A stretch of 64,000 bases of DNA. It comes from JAGQKC01 sp965223675 (GTDB taxonomy: Bacteria > Nitrospirota > Nitrospiria > Nitrospirales > UBA8639). Every line of letters begins with the position of its first letter. Within the stretch, counting starts at the first letter, position 1. Position numbers and translations under genes: made by a program. Location of the stretch: contig OZ245013.1 in the NCBI GenBank assembly GCA_965223675.1, forward strand, positions 3,720,001 to 3,784,000, read 5' to 3'. Positions 36,757 to 44,995 of the stretch are shown piece after piece. The notes under the pieces are model-generated. The model saw only the letters and a program-made list of their open reading frames with translations, was not told where the DNA came from and ran no database searches.

Positions 36757-37500
36757 CTAGAGCTGTGGCTCGCTAATCATTATGAGCTGAGTGATGGGGA
36801 CTTGAGTTTGAAAGTTCCTTTTCTGAATAGTAGAAGAAATTTGACCTTGCACATTTCGGGTAAAGTGCAGAAGATTTCTGTTCCAATCCTGAGGGTCGCT
36901 GGCCAGCCCAATAAAGTCCTTAACCCAAAAGTATGCGAGATTTGGATTTGAGGTAGGGATTGAAGAGAGATTTTGTAGTAAATGGGCGCGAGCATGCCAT
37001 TGCGGGATACTTGTTGGGTAAGTAGTGGACAGGATAAAAGGCCCACGGCCTTGCCCTTCAGGTATTTGTTTGAGAATATCTTTTGCGCGATCAAAATCAT
37101 ACTGCTCAAGGATCCATTCGCTCCATTGCTGAAGGTCCATTTGCTCCATTGTACTCTGTGGTAATCTTCGAGGGTCTTTGAGAACAGGAAGGTAGACGAC
37201 ATTTAACTGATGTGGAGAGAGTCCAGTGCCTTCTAAGGTATCGACGCTCTTTGTTTTGAGGCAAGCTTTGATCGTCTGAAGATATAAACTCTTGGTATCG
37301 TCGTTTGGAGCAAGAGGGAAAAGTACATAGCTGTACAGACCATACCCGGACTTTTCCTTTTCGTTCTTGATTAACGCTTCATGCCCTGGTGTAAACGTTG
37401 AATGAAATGTTTTTCGGCCTCCCCCTTGAAATCCTGTTCCACATCCAGAAAGCCACAATAACAAGCAGGACAAAAAAATAATGATTAGACGAGCGTTCAT
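36757..37500 (-). CDS. Lipoprotein of unknown function
   Basis: A 247-residue protein with a clean lipoprotein signal (MNARLIIIFLSCLLLWLSGC, Cys 20) and a soluble remainder (GLYSYVLFPLAPNDDTKSLY, FDRAKDILKQIPEGQGRGPF). I do not recognise the family. ATG 37500 is chosen because AGGAAG lies about eleven bases upstream; the GTG at 37512 abuts that motif. It is followed upstream by the M48 peptidase lipoprotein gene, same strand, with an 88-bp gap. The two lie between the TIR-STAND gene and the GTPase module. Confidence 0.8.
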   Translation of the reverse strand: MNARLIIIFLSCLLLWLSGCGTGFQGGGRKTFHSTFTPGHEALIKNEKEKSGYGLYSYVLFPLAPNDDTKSLYLQTIKACLKTKSVDTLEGTGLSPHQLNVVYLPVLKDPRRLPQSTMEQMDLQQWSEWILEQYDFDRAKDILKQIPEGQGRGPFILSTTYPTSIPQWHARAHLLQNLSSIPTSNPNLAYFWVKDFIGLASDPQDWNRNLLHFTRNVQGQISSTIQKRNFQTQVPITQLIMISEPQL

Positions 37501-37588
37501 TTGCTTGCTCACTTCCTAGGTGATAAAAGATAGGTTCTTTATTCACTCAAGTTGTACTAAGAACATAGTCGCTTTCTCTTTACATTCT

Positions 37589-38500
37589 CTATATCGCTTC
37601 TGGGAGTTCTCGAGACTCGTATTTCTTCGTAACATTTCCCCAATTGCTCTTTGCATCCTTTAAGACCACTATTTTTACTTCCGTAAGACGGTCTTTTGAC
37701 ATGGGGTGAGAACTTAAGTATTCGTTCCCTTCAGTATCTTTTGAAGAAGTATGAAGGTTTTCATATAATTTGACTGCGTCATCTGGGTCATAGCCAGCCT
37801 CTGTCGAAAGCAAAAATCCTTCCTTGTCAGCTTCTGACTCGTTCTTTCGCGCAAACGGCAAATCTACCCCGCCTGCGTACCCAACGCCGAGAGCACCTAA
37901 GATAGGAGCAACAACTTCAGGGCTGAGTGATTTTGGGTCCAATGCGGCTCCGGTAGCGATACCGGCCATTGGTAAAGCCGCAACGACGTTCCTTTTTATT
38001 CTTTGACCAGCATGTCGTTCTAAAGCATGGATCATTTCATGTCCCAATAACGCCGCTAATTGAGCTTCATCTACAGTTAAGCCTTGTGCGCGAGCACCCG
38101 TATAATAAAAGACTTTACCTCCAGGCCACGCCGTTGCCGTATTATTTTCGTGATCGGTAATGACATTAATTTCCCACTCGAACTCGTTTGCTGTTTTGCC
38201 ATACTTTTTTGAACGTTTGGCTGTCTCCACAAGGTTATTAAAGACTTTATTTACTACTTCAACAAGTTCTGGATCGGTATTGAGCTTCCCTTCGTTTTCG
38301 GCAATCTTCTTCCATGATGTATAAAAAGATGTTGCGATTGCATCAATAGCAGGGTCGGGGACGGAAGACGCTCCTCCAAACGTAGAGCTAAGGTCGTTAA
38401 GGCTCTTGGGCATGTTCATCTTCTCACAACCAACCATGCTGCCTAGTAAAAGCAACGCAAATACGTAACCGTACCGAGCAATTTGAACATGAGTTCTCAT
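37589..38500 (-). CDS. M48-family metallopeptidase lipoprotein
   Basis: A 303-residue exported zinc protease. A signal ending in SMVGC (Cys 25) suggests lipidation. The M48 domain has HEMIH (154-158) as the zinc/catalytic HExxH and ESEAD downstream as the third ligand; WPGGKVFYYTGA precedes the active site as in LoiP/YcaL and BepA relatives. Such proteins cleave misassembled outer-membrane proteins or turn over envelope proteins. A perfect AAGGAGG precedes the ATG. It is monocistronic or paired with the lipoprotein at 36757. Confidence 0.92.
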   Translation of the reverse strand: MRTHVQIARYGYVFALLLLGSMVGCEKMNMPKSLNDLSSTFGGASSVPDPAIDAIATSFYTSWKKIAENEGKLNTDPELVEVVNKVFNNLVETAKRSKKYGKTANEFEWEINVITDHENNTATAWPGGKVFYYTGARAQGLTVDEAQLAALLGHEMIHALERHAGQRIKRNVVAALPMAGIATGAALDPKSLSPEVVAPILGALGVGYAGGVDLPFARKNESEADKEGFLLSTEAGYDPDDAVKLYENLHTSSKDTEGNEYLSSHPMSKDRLTEVKIVVLKDAKSNWGNVTKKYESRELPEAI

Positions 38501-39212
38501 GGATGACCTCCTTGTCAGTACATAAATCTTAGCCTTAGATTAAGTCATGAAGAATGCCACTTTGAAATATACATAAAGGTTGAAAAATATTTTTATGTCG
38601 TTTTACGTAAAGAATATATAAAGCTAGAGATCAGCAAGATATAAACCAGATCGTCATAAATGAGGAAGGCCTAGGAATTTTATGCAACTCTTTGAAATTG
38701 CTCAGTTGTTTGATGAGTGGAAGAGAAGCTGTCGGATTAAGAGAGATTTTGATCAACATGAGATCGTATCGAAAGAGATACGTTGTGTATCCAATCAGAT
38801 AACAAGAGCCAAATTGCTTTTCTGAAAGCTGAGAGCGAAATTTGTGTGTCTTGATAATGAGTTTCGGTGTCTGTATTGAGTTGTTTGCGAACGTAAAAAT
38901 CCTTCTCGTATGAAGAGCGTTCTTAAAAAATTGAAAAAATGCCCACGTCAATATTCACAATGAACAGGAGCAGAATGACGGCGAGCTAGCCCCCTCTCTT
39001 ACCTGTTTCGTCTCTGAGGACTGTGACAACTTGCTAACATAGAGATTTTTGCGTAAGCTTTTGTGAATGGTGAAGGATTAAAGAAAACTGTATGCAAAGG
39101 GTTGTGCTCTTGATCAAATTCATATCAAATCTAGAAGAACATCTTATTTTTTCAAAAACGAAGATCTTTTGAAGAAATGCCTCGTCCTTGCCACATGTAA
39201 AGGAGCCAAGCC
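38501..39212. other. AT-rich intergenic region before the coiled-coil/OmpA/GTPase module
   Basis: About 700 bp between divergent genes. Short reading frames on both strands lack recognisable protein features and have no ribosome-binding sites. It presumably holds promoters for the M48 gene (left) and the four-gene module (right); no repeat or hairpin stands out. Confidence 0.6.
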
Positions 39213-39851
39213 ATGAAGGGTATCCAAAGTGGGAATAAGAAATTAAATGTCGAAATTGTTGAACGAACAGAAGCGGAAGCCCCGACGAAGTCTTCTTTGT
39301 CAGAGAACGCATCCAATACAAGCACGGCGCAAAGTTTGGATCAAGTCAGAGACATCCTTTTTGGAGCTCAAGCTCGTGACCAAGAGAAGCAGATTATGCG
39401 TGTCGAGGAAAGCCTCCAGCATGAGACGACCGAGATGAGAAAAGACTTTACCTTGCGATTCGAGTCTTTAGAGCAATTCGTAAAAAAAGAGCTTGAGTTG
39501 TTGACCAGTCGGATCAAGGCTGAGCGCGGAGTGCGTGCGGATCTTATTCGAGATCTCAGTAAGGAGATCAAGGATCTTACGAAGACCATTGAAAAGAAAG
39601 TGAGCCGATTAGATGACCAGCTTGGCAAAGGCCAGAGTGAATTACACCAAAAGATTCTCGAGCAGCAAAAAGCACTTTCCGGAGAAATTCAGGAAAAAAG
39701 TGCCGCGCTGAAACTGACGTTGAAAAATGCGGTGCAAGAACTTGCTGAAAATAAGGTTGAAAAATCGATCCTTTCAGAAATTTTGTTAAATAGCGCGATG
39801 AGCTTGAATAATGAAGTCAAAGGTCTGGGTGGAATTCGACAAGAGAAGTAA
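39213..39851 (+). CDS. Coiled-coil protein, first gene of the GTPase/OmpA module
   Basis: A 212-residue soluble protein with a short disordered N-terminus and then almost continuous heptads (about 40-190): LDQVRDILFGAQARDQEKQI, DFTLRFESLEQFVKKELELL, KEIKDLTKTIEKKVSRLDDQ, LHQKILEQQKALSGEIQ. Its LRDILFGxQxRxQE start resembles the LRHLLLAPEQNQLDQIE motif of the OmpA protein encoded 57 bp downstream, suggesting related docking helices. Excellent ribosome-binding site (AAGGAGCC). From memory such proteins recur beside the same neighbours in other phyla, but this was not searched. Likely a cytoplasmic scaffold or adaptor. Confidence 0.82.
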   Translation: MKGIQSGNKKLNVEIVERTEAEAPTKSSLSENASNTSTAQSLDQVRDILFGAQARDQEKQIMRVEESLQHETTEMRKDFTLRFESLEQFVKKELELLTSRIKAERGVRADLIRDLSKEIKDLTKTIEKKVSRLDDQLGKGQSELHQKILEQQKALSGEIQEKSAALKLTLKNAVQELAENKVEKSILSEILLNSAMSLNNEVKGLGGIRQEK

Positions 39852-39908
39852 GCAGTCTCTTGGAATTGGAACTTCTGAAGAGTAAGCCTCTGCACCAAAG
39901 TTAAAGAA

Positions 39909-41891
39909 ATGGAAAATTTACGAGATAACAAAGTCTCAGGTTCATCACTCACCGGTGCCCGTCAAGAAAATGATGCTCTAGCTGAACTCCGTCATCTCTT
40001 ATTGGCGCCAGAACAAAATCAATTAGATCAGATTGAACAAAGACTTGAGAGCAAGGTGCCGAGATCTGATCTTGTGACGATCGAACACATGCTCAACGTC
40101 AAACATGATCAGTTGATTCGTCTCGAACAACGGCTTACTCAAGAGAAAGACAGACTTTCCGGAATCGAAGGAAATGTTCGAGAACAACAAGAAGAGATAC
40201 GTGCGATTGAACAACGTTTAGCCGCCGAAACGGAACAGCTAGCTTTACTTGAGGAAAAGTTTTCGAACAACCTTGTGACGGCCTCCGATGTGAGTGATGT
40301 CCTGCCGCAAGCTGTGTATTTGAGGAATAAACAAGATGCCAAACTCTCCTTTGCGTTGGCACCTCTTATCGAAGGTGGACTTGAAACATCCATTAAAAAG
40401 TCTCCTGACAAAATTACTCAGATCCTTGGCCCCCACATGAATAAACTTATTAATTTTTTCGTATCTTCAGAGATGAAGAAGTGGACAGTAAAGCTTGATC
40501 GTTTGGTTGAACGTAGTCTCACTCCCCAAGCTATCAAATGGCGGATCGAGGCATATTGGAATGGTGTGTCTTATGTGGATTTGTTCTTGTCACGTACCTT
40601 TCGCTATCGGGTCGAACAAGTATTTCTGATCCAGAAAGATTCCGGTATTCTTTTGTGCGATGTAGCAAGAGAAGACGAGGCCGTTCTCAGTCGTGATGCT
40701 GTTTCGGCAATGCTCACCGCAGTATTAGAGTTTTTCAATGACTCATTTCAGAAAAAAGTAGAAGGGGCGAATGTAATTGATTTTCGCAACTATAAACTTC
40801 TGGTTGAGTATGGCCCAGAAGCCATATTGGCTGGTGTAGTAAAAGCGGTATCGCTGCCACCAGATTTATCGACATTGTTCAAGAGTACATTGGACGAGAT
40901 CCATATTAAATATAAGGAAGAGTTTCTCGCTTTTAAGGGGGATGCAAGCATTTTTGATCCGGCATCTGCCGAGTTAGAGAGCTGTATAGCTGAAAAGCTC
41001 AATGAGGATATTCTTCCAAAGAAAAAGAAAAAAACCTGGATATGGGCCTTAATGGGAGCGGCTTTGATATTATTAGCGGTTTTGTTGCTTTGGCCTCAAG
41101 AGTCAGAGAGTGAGCGGCGTAACAGAATACTTGATCTCGTAAAAAGTCAACAAGGAGTGATTACGGCTTCAATTTCTCAAGGTAGTGAGGACGGGCAAGT
41201 GTTACATCTCCTACGTGACGCCAAGATGACGAACGTGAGCAATGATGTTACGACGATTATCCAAAAGGAAGAGATAGACATTCCAATAAAACAATATGTT
41301 GCGATAGATTCGATGGATATTCAAAAATTTGCTGTCTTATCGTTAGCTCCCCCCGCAACAGCGACTCTTACTATCGAAGACAATGTGTTGGTCGCAAAAG
41401 GATCTGCCTCACACGATTGGATTGCCCGTCTTGAGAATGCTCGATCACTTATTCCTGGCATCAGCGAAATCAACCGAAATCAATTAGTCGATGAAGATCT
41501 CAGATTGTTCGAAGATTTAAAGGACAAGATTGAAGCCCATGAAGTGAGATTCGAGCAGGGACGTGCCAGTCTCTCTTCGGGGGCGAGGAAAGAGTTGAAA
41601 GATTTTTCTGTCAATATCCAAAAACTGGACGATGTCCTTGGGCGACTTGGCAAACAGGGGAGGATTGAAGTCTACGGGCATACAAGTCCAGAGGGGTCAG
41701 TAAGACAAAACCAAAGAATTGCTTCCGCTCGTGCGAACAACGTCATTCGTGCACTCAATATCTCAGATCTTGAAGCCATTCACGTTGTTCCTATCTCTCG
41801 AACCGGCCAAGATGAATTGAGCTCACAACTCTCGGACGAGGATTTATCCGAAAGACGGAAAATTTCGTTGCGTGTCATTCTGAATGAATAG
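39909..41891 (+). CDS. Inner-membrane-anchored OmpA protein with large cytoplasmic region
   Basis: A 660-residue protein with no signal peptide. Residues 20-115 are coiled coil (LRHLLLAPEQNQLDQIEQRL and two similar heptad blocks). Residues 120-370 form a helical domain of unknown function (LPQAVYLRNKQDAKLSFALA, FRYRVEQVFLIQKDSGILL). After KKKKK a single membrane helix lies at about 376-395. The periplasmic part has a region resembling a BON-type fold (about 400-530) and a C-terminal OmpA domain (about 545-658; YGHTSPEGSVRQNQ, SARANNVIRAL). The normal GHTD motif reads GHTS. The topology puts the coiled coil in the cytoplasm and a peptidoglycan-binding head outside, making it a transmembrane link from cytoplasm to cell wall. 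It sits between the coiled-coil and Rab-like GTPase genes. Confidence 0.9.
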   Translation: MENLRDNKVSGSSLTGARQENDALAELRHLLLAPEQNQLDQIEQRLESKVPRSDLVTIEHMLNVKHDQLIRLEQRLTQEKDRLSGIEGNVREQQEEIRAIEQRLAAETEQLALLEEKFSNNLVTASDVSDVLPQAVYLRNKQDAKLSFALAPLIEGGLETSIKKSPDKITQILGPHMNKLINFFVSSEMKKWTVKLDRLVERSLTPQAIKWRIEAYWNGVSYVDLFLSRTFRYRVEQVFLIQKDSGILLCDVAREDEAVLSRDAVSAMLTAVLEFFNDSFQKKVEGANVIDFRNYKLLVEYGPEAILAGVVKAVSLPPDLSTLFKSTLDEIHIKYKEEFLAFKGDASIFDPASAELESCIAEKLNEDILPKKKKKTWIWALMGAALILLAVLLLWPQESESERRNRILDLVKSQQGVITASISQGSEDGQVLHLLRDAKMTNVSNDVTTIIQKEEIDIPIKQYVAIDSMDIQKFAVLSLAPPATATLTIEDNVLVAKGSASHDWIARLENARSLIPGISEINRNQLVDEDLRLFEDLKDKIEAHEVRFEQGRASLSSGARKELKDFSVNIQKLDDVLGRLGKQGRIEVYGHTSPEGSVRQNQRIASARANNVIRALNISDLEAIHVVPISRTGQDELSSQLSDEDLSERRKISLRVILNE

Positions 41892-41912
41892 CTCTCCTAA
41901 ATAAGGCATTCC

Positions 41913-42542
41913 ATGACGCCAACAGATGACCTTACCGATTATAAATTTAAGATCGTTATACTTGGGTCTTCGGGTGTGGGTAAGACTTCATTGGTCAGGC
42001 GTTTTGTGGATGGAGTGTTTTCTGAAAATTACAAGACCACGATCGGAATCAGTATTAAAGAAAAGAAGATTTCAGTGGAGGGCAAAAAGGTCAAACTCAC
42101 ATTGTGGGATACAGAAGGAATTGATGAAGACAATCCCATTCCAAAAAAATCTTACATCAAGGGCGCACATGGTTTCCTTGTGGTCAGCGATGGTACAAGG
42201 GGAAAAACCCTTGATCAGGCTTTGGAACTTAACAAAGATCTTCAACAAAAAACATCGCAACATGAGCAAATTCAAGATGGTTTCCATACTATCCCATTTT
42301 TTCTTGTTGTTAATAAGTGTGATTTAATGGACCAATGGAAATTTTCAGACGAGGAGATCAACGAACGTCAGAGTACCTTCTTGGACCAAGAGGGGGTGAA
42401 AGACATGGCAGAACAAAGAATATTTAAAACGAGTGCTAAATCTGGAATTAATGTTCAAGATGCATTTCTAGCTTTGGCAAGCCAAATCCTAGAAAATTAT
42501 GAGCGTTATGACCCTCAGAAGGGGTTCGACATGGAGCCCTAA
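41913..42542 (+). CDS. Rab/Ras-like small GTPase
   Basis: A 209-residue GTPase of eukaryotic Rab-like sequence: P-loop GSSGVGKTS (18-26), switch I threonines in KTTIGISIKEKKI, G3 LWDTEGID (64-71), NKCD (134-137) and SAK (174-176). YIKGAHGFLVVSDGTRGKTL matches the Rab motif YYRGAHGxxxVYD. In DTEGID the position of catalytic Gln61 (DTAGQE in Rab) is isoleucine, so intrinsic hydrolysis should be weak and depend on a partner. There is no C-terminal prenylation cysteine, hence membrane attachment is probably through the adjacent OmpA protein. It starts 21 bp after that gene and is followed by a PAS protein. Distinct from MglA, whose switch II differs. Confidence 0.9.
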   Translation: MTPTDDLTDYKFKIVILGSSGVGKTSLVRRFVDGVFSENYKTTIGISIKEKKISVEGKKVKLTLWDTEGIDEDNPIPKKSYIKGAHGFLVVSDGTRGKTLDQALELNKDLQQKTSQHEQIQDGFHTIPFFLVVNKCDLMDQWKFSDEEINERQSTFLDQEGVKDMAEQRIFKTSAKSGINVQDAFLALASQILENYERYDPQKGFDMEP

Positions 42543-42643
42543 TCTCGTTGGTATTCTTTCCTGGGTAAAGGCGCAGAGTGCAGAAAAGGAAAGAATGAAC
42601 TTGGATAAGGTCGTTTGTTTGCCTTGCTGTCTAAGAGAATAGA

Positions 42644-43531
42644 ATGGGAAACGGTTTCCTCGGAGAAATTTTTTCTAAATTAGACATGGTTGTTCTCGAG
42701 CGGTTGTCTCAGAATGCGGGATTTGAAGTATTGGGGCAAAAGATTCCCGACTGGTTTAAGTTTGATAAAAGTGTTTCGTCCTCAGTTGCACAAGTAACAC
42801 ACCTCGTTCAACGTTCAGACTTTCTGAAAGACTTTTTGGAAAGTGAAGCTGTTCCGTTTTGGAAAGATCATCAAAGTGGAGAATTGACGTCGGGACCATG
42901 GTCGGAAGAACACCTAACTCATGGGGGAATTCGTTTAGAAGCTACGGCTCTGGCTATTGGGCAGAAAAAGTATTTGATGATCAAGAAAGTGGGACAAGAA
43001 GTTGCTGCGCGTGAAGCATGGCTACAGAAAAAACGAGAGAACGCATTAAGGGCAGAGCAGTTGCGTAATCAAGACTCTGATAATGCTGTTCATCCAGAAG
43101 GCTTGGCTAGTCAAACGGCAATGATAGAAGACGATATTTCTGTGATGCTGGACAAATTACGTATTGGAGCGTCGGTGCTTGACCGAGAGGAACGGATTGT
43201 CTTTATAAATCCCCCTGCGAAACGTATGCTGGGGTTTATGAATGACGACCCAGTCGGTCGAGTGTTGTGGGAAGTTTGTGCTTTTAGAGATGAGGATAGA
43301 GCGACAATCCAACGTTACATGAAAAACTCGGTTCAAGCACGACCTATTATTCCCGTGAAGATTCTGAAGAACAATCGACCGTTCTGTTCTTTTAAGGTTG
43401 ATGTTCAGGATTATCCACGAGATCCTCTCAAGCGTCTTCTCTTTCTTTATCGTTTCCGAAAGTTGGACAAGAAGTCTCCTGCTCGTCTCAAGGTGGAGTC
43501 TATACCCAGAAAACAGGAAAAAGAGCACTAG
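42644..43531 (+). CDS. PAS-domain protein, last gene of the GTPase/OmpA module
   Basis: A 295-residue soluble protein. Residues about 12-130 look like a degenerate PAS fold (MVVLERLSQNAGFEVLGQKI, LEATALAIGQKKYLMIKKVG). A helical linker follows, and residues about 165-275 form a clear PAS domain (LRIGASVLDREERIVFINPP, AKRMLGFMNDDPVGRVLWEV). No kinase, cyclase or DNA-binding domain is present, so it is probably a sensory regulator of the GTPase, for example an exchange or activating partner; that is inference from position only. A 101-bp gap separates it from the GTPase gene. Confidence 0.8.
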   Translation: MGNGFLGEIFSKLDMVVLERLSQNAGFEVLGQKIPDWFKFDKSVSSSVAQVTHLVQRSDFLKDFLESEAVPFWKDHQSGELTSGPWSEEHLTHGGIRLEATALAIGQKKYLMIKKVGQEVAAREAWLQKKRENALRAEQLRNQDSDNAVHPEGLASQTAMIEDDISVMLDKLRIGASVLDREERIVFINPPAKRMLGFMNDDPVGRVLWEVCAFRDEDRATIQRYMKNSVQARPIIPVKILKNNRPFCSFKVDVQDYPRDPLKRLLFLYRFRKLDKKSPARLKVESIPRKQEKEH

Positions 43532-43579
43532 GGACTGAGGTCTCCAGGTCTGCAAGCTTGGTCATTGAAAAGTAAAGAT

Positions 43580-43603
43580 TAGTCGGCCGTCCCGACTATT
43601 TAT
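43580..43603. terminator. Possible bidirectional terminator hairpin
   Basis: TAGTCGG-CCGTC-CCGACTA (43580-43598) followed by TTTAT lies between the convergent PAS and inositol monophosphatase genes. Seven-bp stem, short T run. Confidence 0.4.
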
Positions 43604-43684
43604 ATGAGGGCAGCTTTGCATACTCTTGCCTGAAGGTAAGTATCATAGAAGACGACAAAGGTTCTCGCTTGACCACATTCAACG

Positions 43685-44506
43685 CTATTTCGGATGGTTG
43701 CTAGAAGATCGGATCTCTTGCAGTGTGCCCACCATCTCGTCATGAATGAGTCCATTGCTCGCGACGAGATCTTGTCCGTAGATGGAAAAGGGTTCGCCTT
43801 TGTAGTTCGTGACTTTCCCACCGGCTTCTTCAACGATGAGTGTTCCAGCTGCAGTATCCCAGGGATTGAGTTTAAGCTCCCAGAATCCATCGAAGCGGCC
43901 ACAGGCGATATAGCAAAGATCGATGGCGGCTGTGCCGGTTCGTCTCATGCCACGAGCGTGTAAAGAGAAAGCACAAAACTCTTTCAAATTATTGTCGGCG
44001 ACGGTATGGATATCATAGGCAAAGCCTGTAACTAATAAGGCTTCGCTAAGGCTTGGTGTTGTGGAAACGTGGATCGGCGAATTGTTGAGCGTTGCGCCGT
44101 TTCCTTTTTTTGCGACGAATAGCTCATTTCTAGTCGGGTCAAGTACGACGCCCACGATGATCGTTCCCTTATATTCAACTCCGATCGAGATGTTATACAT
44201 GGGAAACCCATGAGCAAAATTGGTGGTTCCATCTAGCGGGTCTATGATCCATTTATAAGGATTCTCACTTTTGGTTTGGAGACCCTTCTCTTCTGCCAGA
44301 ATTTGGTGAGATGGGAACGCGAGAGAAATTTTCTCCACGATGGCTTTTTCTGAGGCCAGGTCAGCTTCCGTGAGTAGGTTAATCTGAGATTTCTTCTGAA
44401 TCTCAAACCCTTTTCGCGAATAGTCTGTCAGGATTATTCCACCCAGTTGCGCGGCTTCAATCGCAGTCCTGGTAAGGCGATCTAACTCTGCTTGAAGAAT
44501 TGACAT
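43685..44506 (-). CDS. suhB: Inositol monophosphatase family protein
   Basis: A 273-residue Mg-dependent phosphatase. The family signatures are WIIDPLDGTTNFAHGFP (metal-binding Asp pair), ILAEEKG upstream, and LNPWDTAAGTLIVEEAGG at the C-terminal half. Substrates can be myo-inositol-1-phosphate or related sugar phosphates; in bacteria SuhB also assists rRNA transcription. It lies alone, convergent with the PAS gene. The symbol is by family; substrate not determinable from sequence. Confidence 0.88.
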   Translation of the reverse strand: MSILQAELDRLTRTAIEAAQLGGIILTDYSRKGFEIQKKSQINLLTEADLASEKAIVEKISLAFPSHQILAEEKGLQTKSENPYKWIIDPLDGTTNFAHGFPMYNISIGVEYKGTIIVGVVLDPTRNELFVAKKGNGATLNNSPIHVSTTPSLSEALLVTGFAYDIHTVADNNLKEFCAFSLHARGMRRTGTAAIDLCYIACGRFDGFWELKLNPWDTAAGTLIVEEAGGKVTNYKGEPFSIYGQDLVASNGLIHDEMVGTLQEIRSSSNHPK

Positions 44507-44571
44507 GGTTGTCCTTTATAGATTTGGCCCTTTCAATTAACTTTTGTTCTTACGGCTTCTGAAAGAAGCAC

Positions 44572-44700
44572 AAGAAAATTTATCCGAAGCTCGAAGCACG
44601 AAATCCGAAACAAATAAGCAATAACTACATTAAAAATTTCGAATTTAGGATTTCGAATGCGTTTGGAATTTAGACATTCGTATTTCGGTTTATGAAAAGC
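44572..44700. repeat. Low-complexity intergenic words (gctcgaagcacgaaatccgaa type)
   Basis: Contains atccgaagctcgaagcacga, aatttcgaatttaggatttc and gaatttagacattcgtattt, mutually similar words alternating on the two strands. The same style of filler occurs in many other gaps of this window. No coding potential. Confidence 0.5.
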
Positions 44701-44801
44701 ATCGAGAGTAGCAATGGATGATTTATGAGGATACAGTAAGAGGGAATGAATCTAAAGGAGTCGTCGTATGTGAATTGATGAAATTCGTGTGTGGAAGGCA
44801 G

Positions 44802-44837
44802 AAAAACACGCCGGGAGCAGGGGGCCCCACCCCCGGC
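44802..44837 (-). terminator. Rho-independent terminator for the small basic protein gene
   Basis: On the minus strand a very GC-rich hairpin (GCCGGGGGTGGGG...CTCCCGGC, 44810-44837) is followed by a T run (TGTTTTTC, near 44802-44806). It lies 23 bp after the stop of the 27-residue gene. Confidence 0.8.
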
Positions 44838-44859
44838 GGCACTGCGGAGGGAGTCGAGA

Positions 44860-44943
44860 TTACTTCTTCTTAGTTTTGGCTTTCGCCTTTGGCTTCGCAG
44901 TCGCAGCCTTCTTTTTCGGAGCGGCTTTCTTTTTTGTGGCCAA
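44860..44943 (-). CDS. 27-residue Lys/Ala-rich basic protein (histone H1-like tail)
   Basis: Starting at TTG 44943 the frame encodes ATKKKAAPKKKAATAKPKAK followed by AKTKKK and TAA. A perfect AGGAGG lies eight bases before the start and a strong terminator follows the stop, so it is very likely translated. The composition is that of histone-H1-like and AlgP-type tails, which bind DNA or RNA non-specifically. It lies 52 bp downstream of the HARE-HTH gene on the same strand, probably one transcript. It is too short to be called by most gene finders. Confidence 0.72.
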   Translation of the reverse strand: MATKKKAAPKKKAATAKPKAKAKTKKK

Positions 44944-44995
44944 GGTACTCACCTCCTTTCACATTCTTTGGCTACGCAGGACTGCGCGCCGAACC

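Noticed and set aside
38631..39200. Short minus-strand genes in the gap before the coiled-coil gene
   Set aside because: Composition is that of AT-rich non-coding DNA, with no ribosome-binding site or recognisable motif.
41913..42542. MglA gliding-motility GTPase
   Set aside because: The sequence is Rab-like (YIKGAHGFLVVSD, NKCD) and no MglB/Roadblock partner is adjacent.
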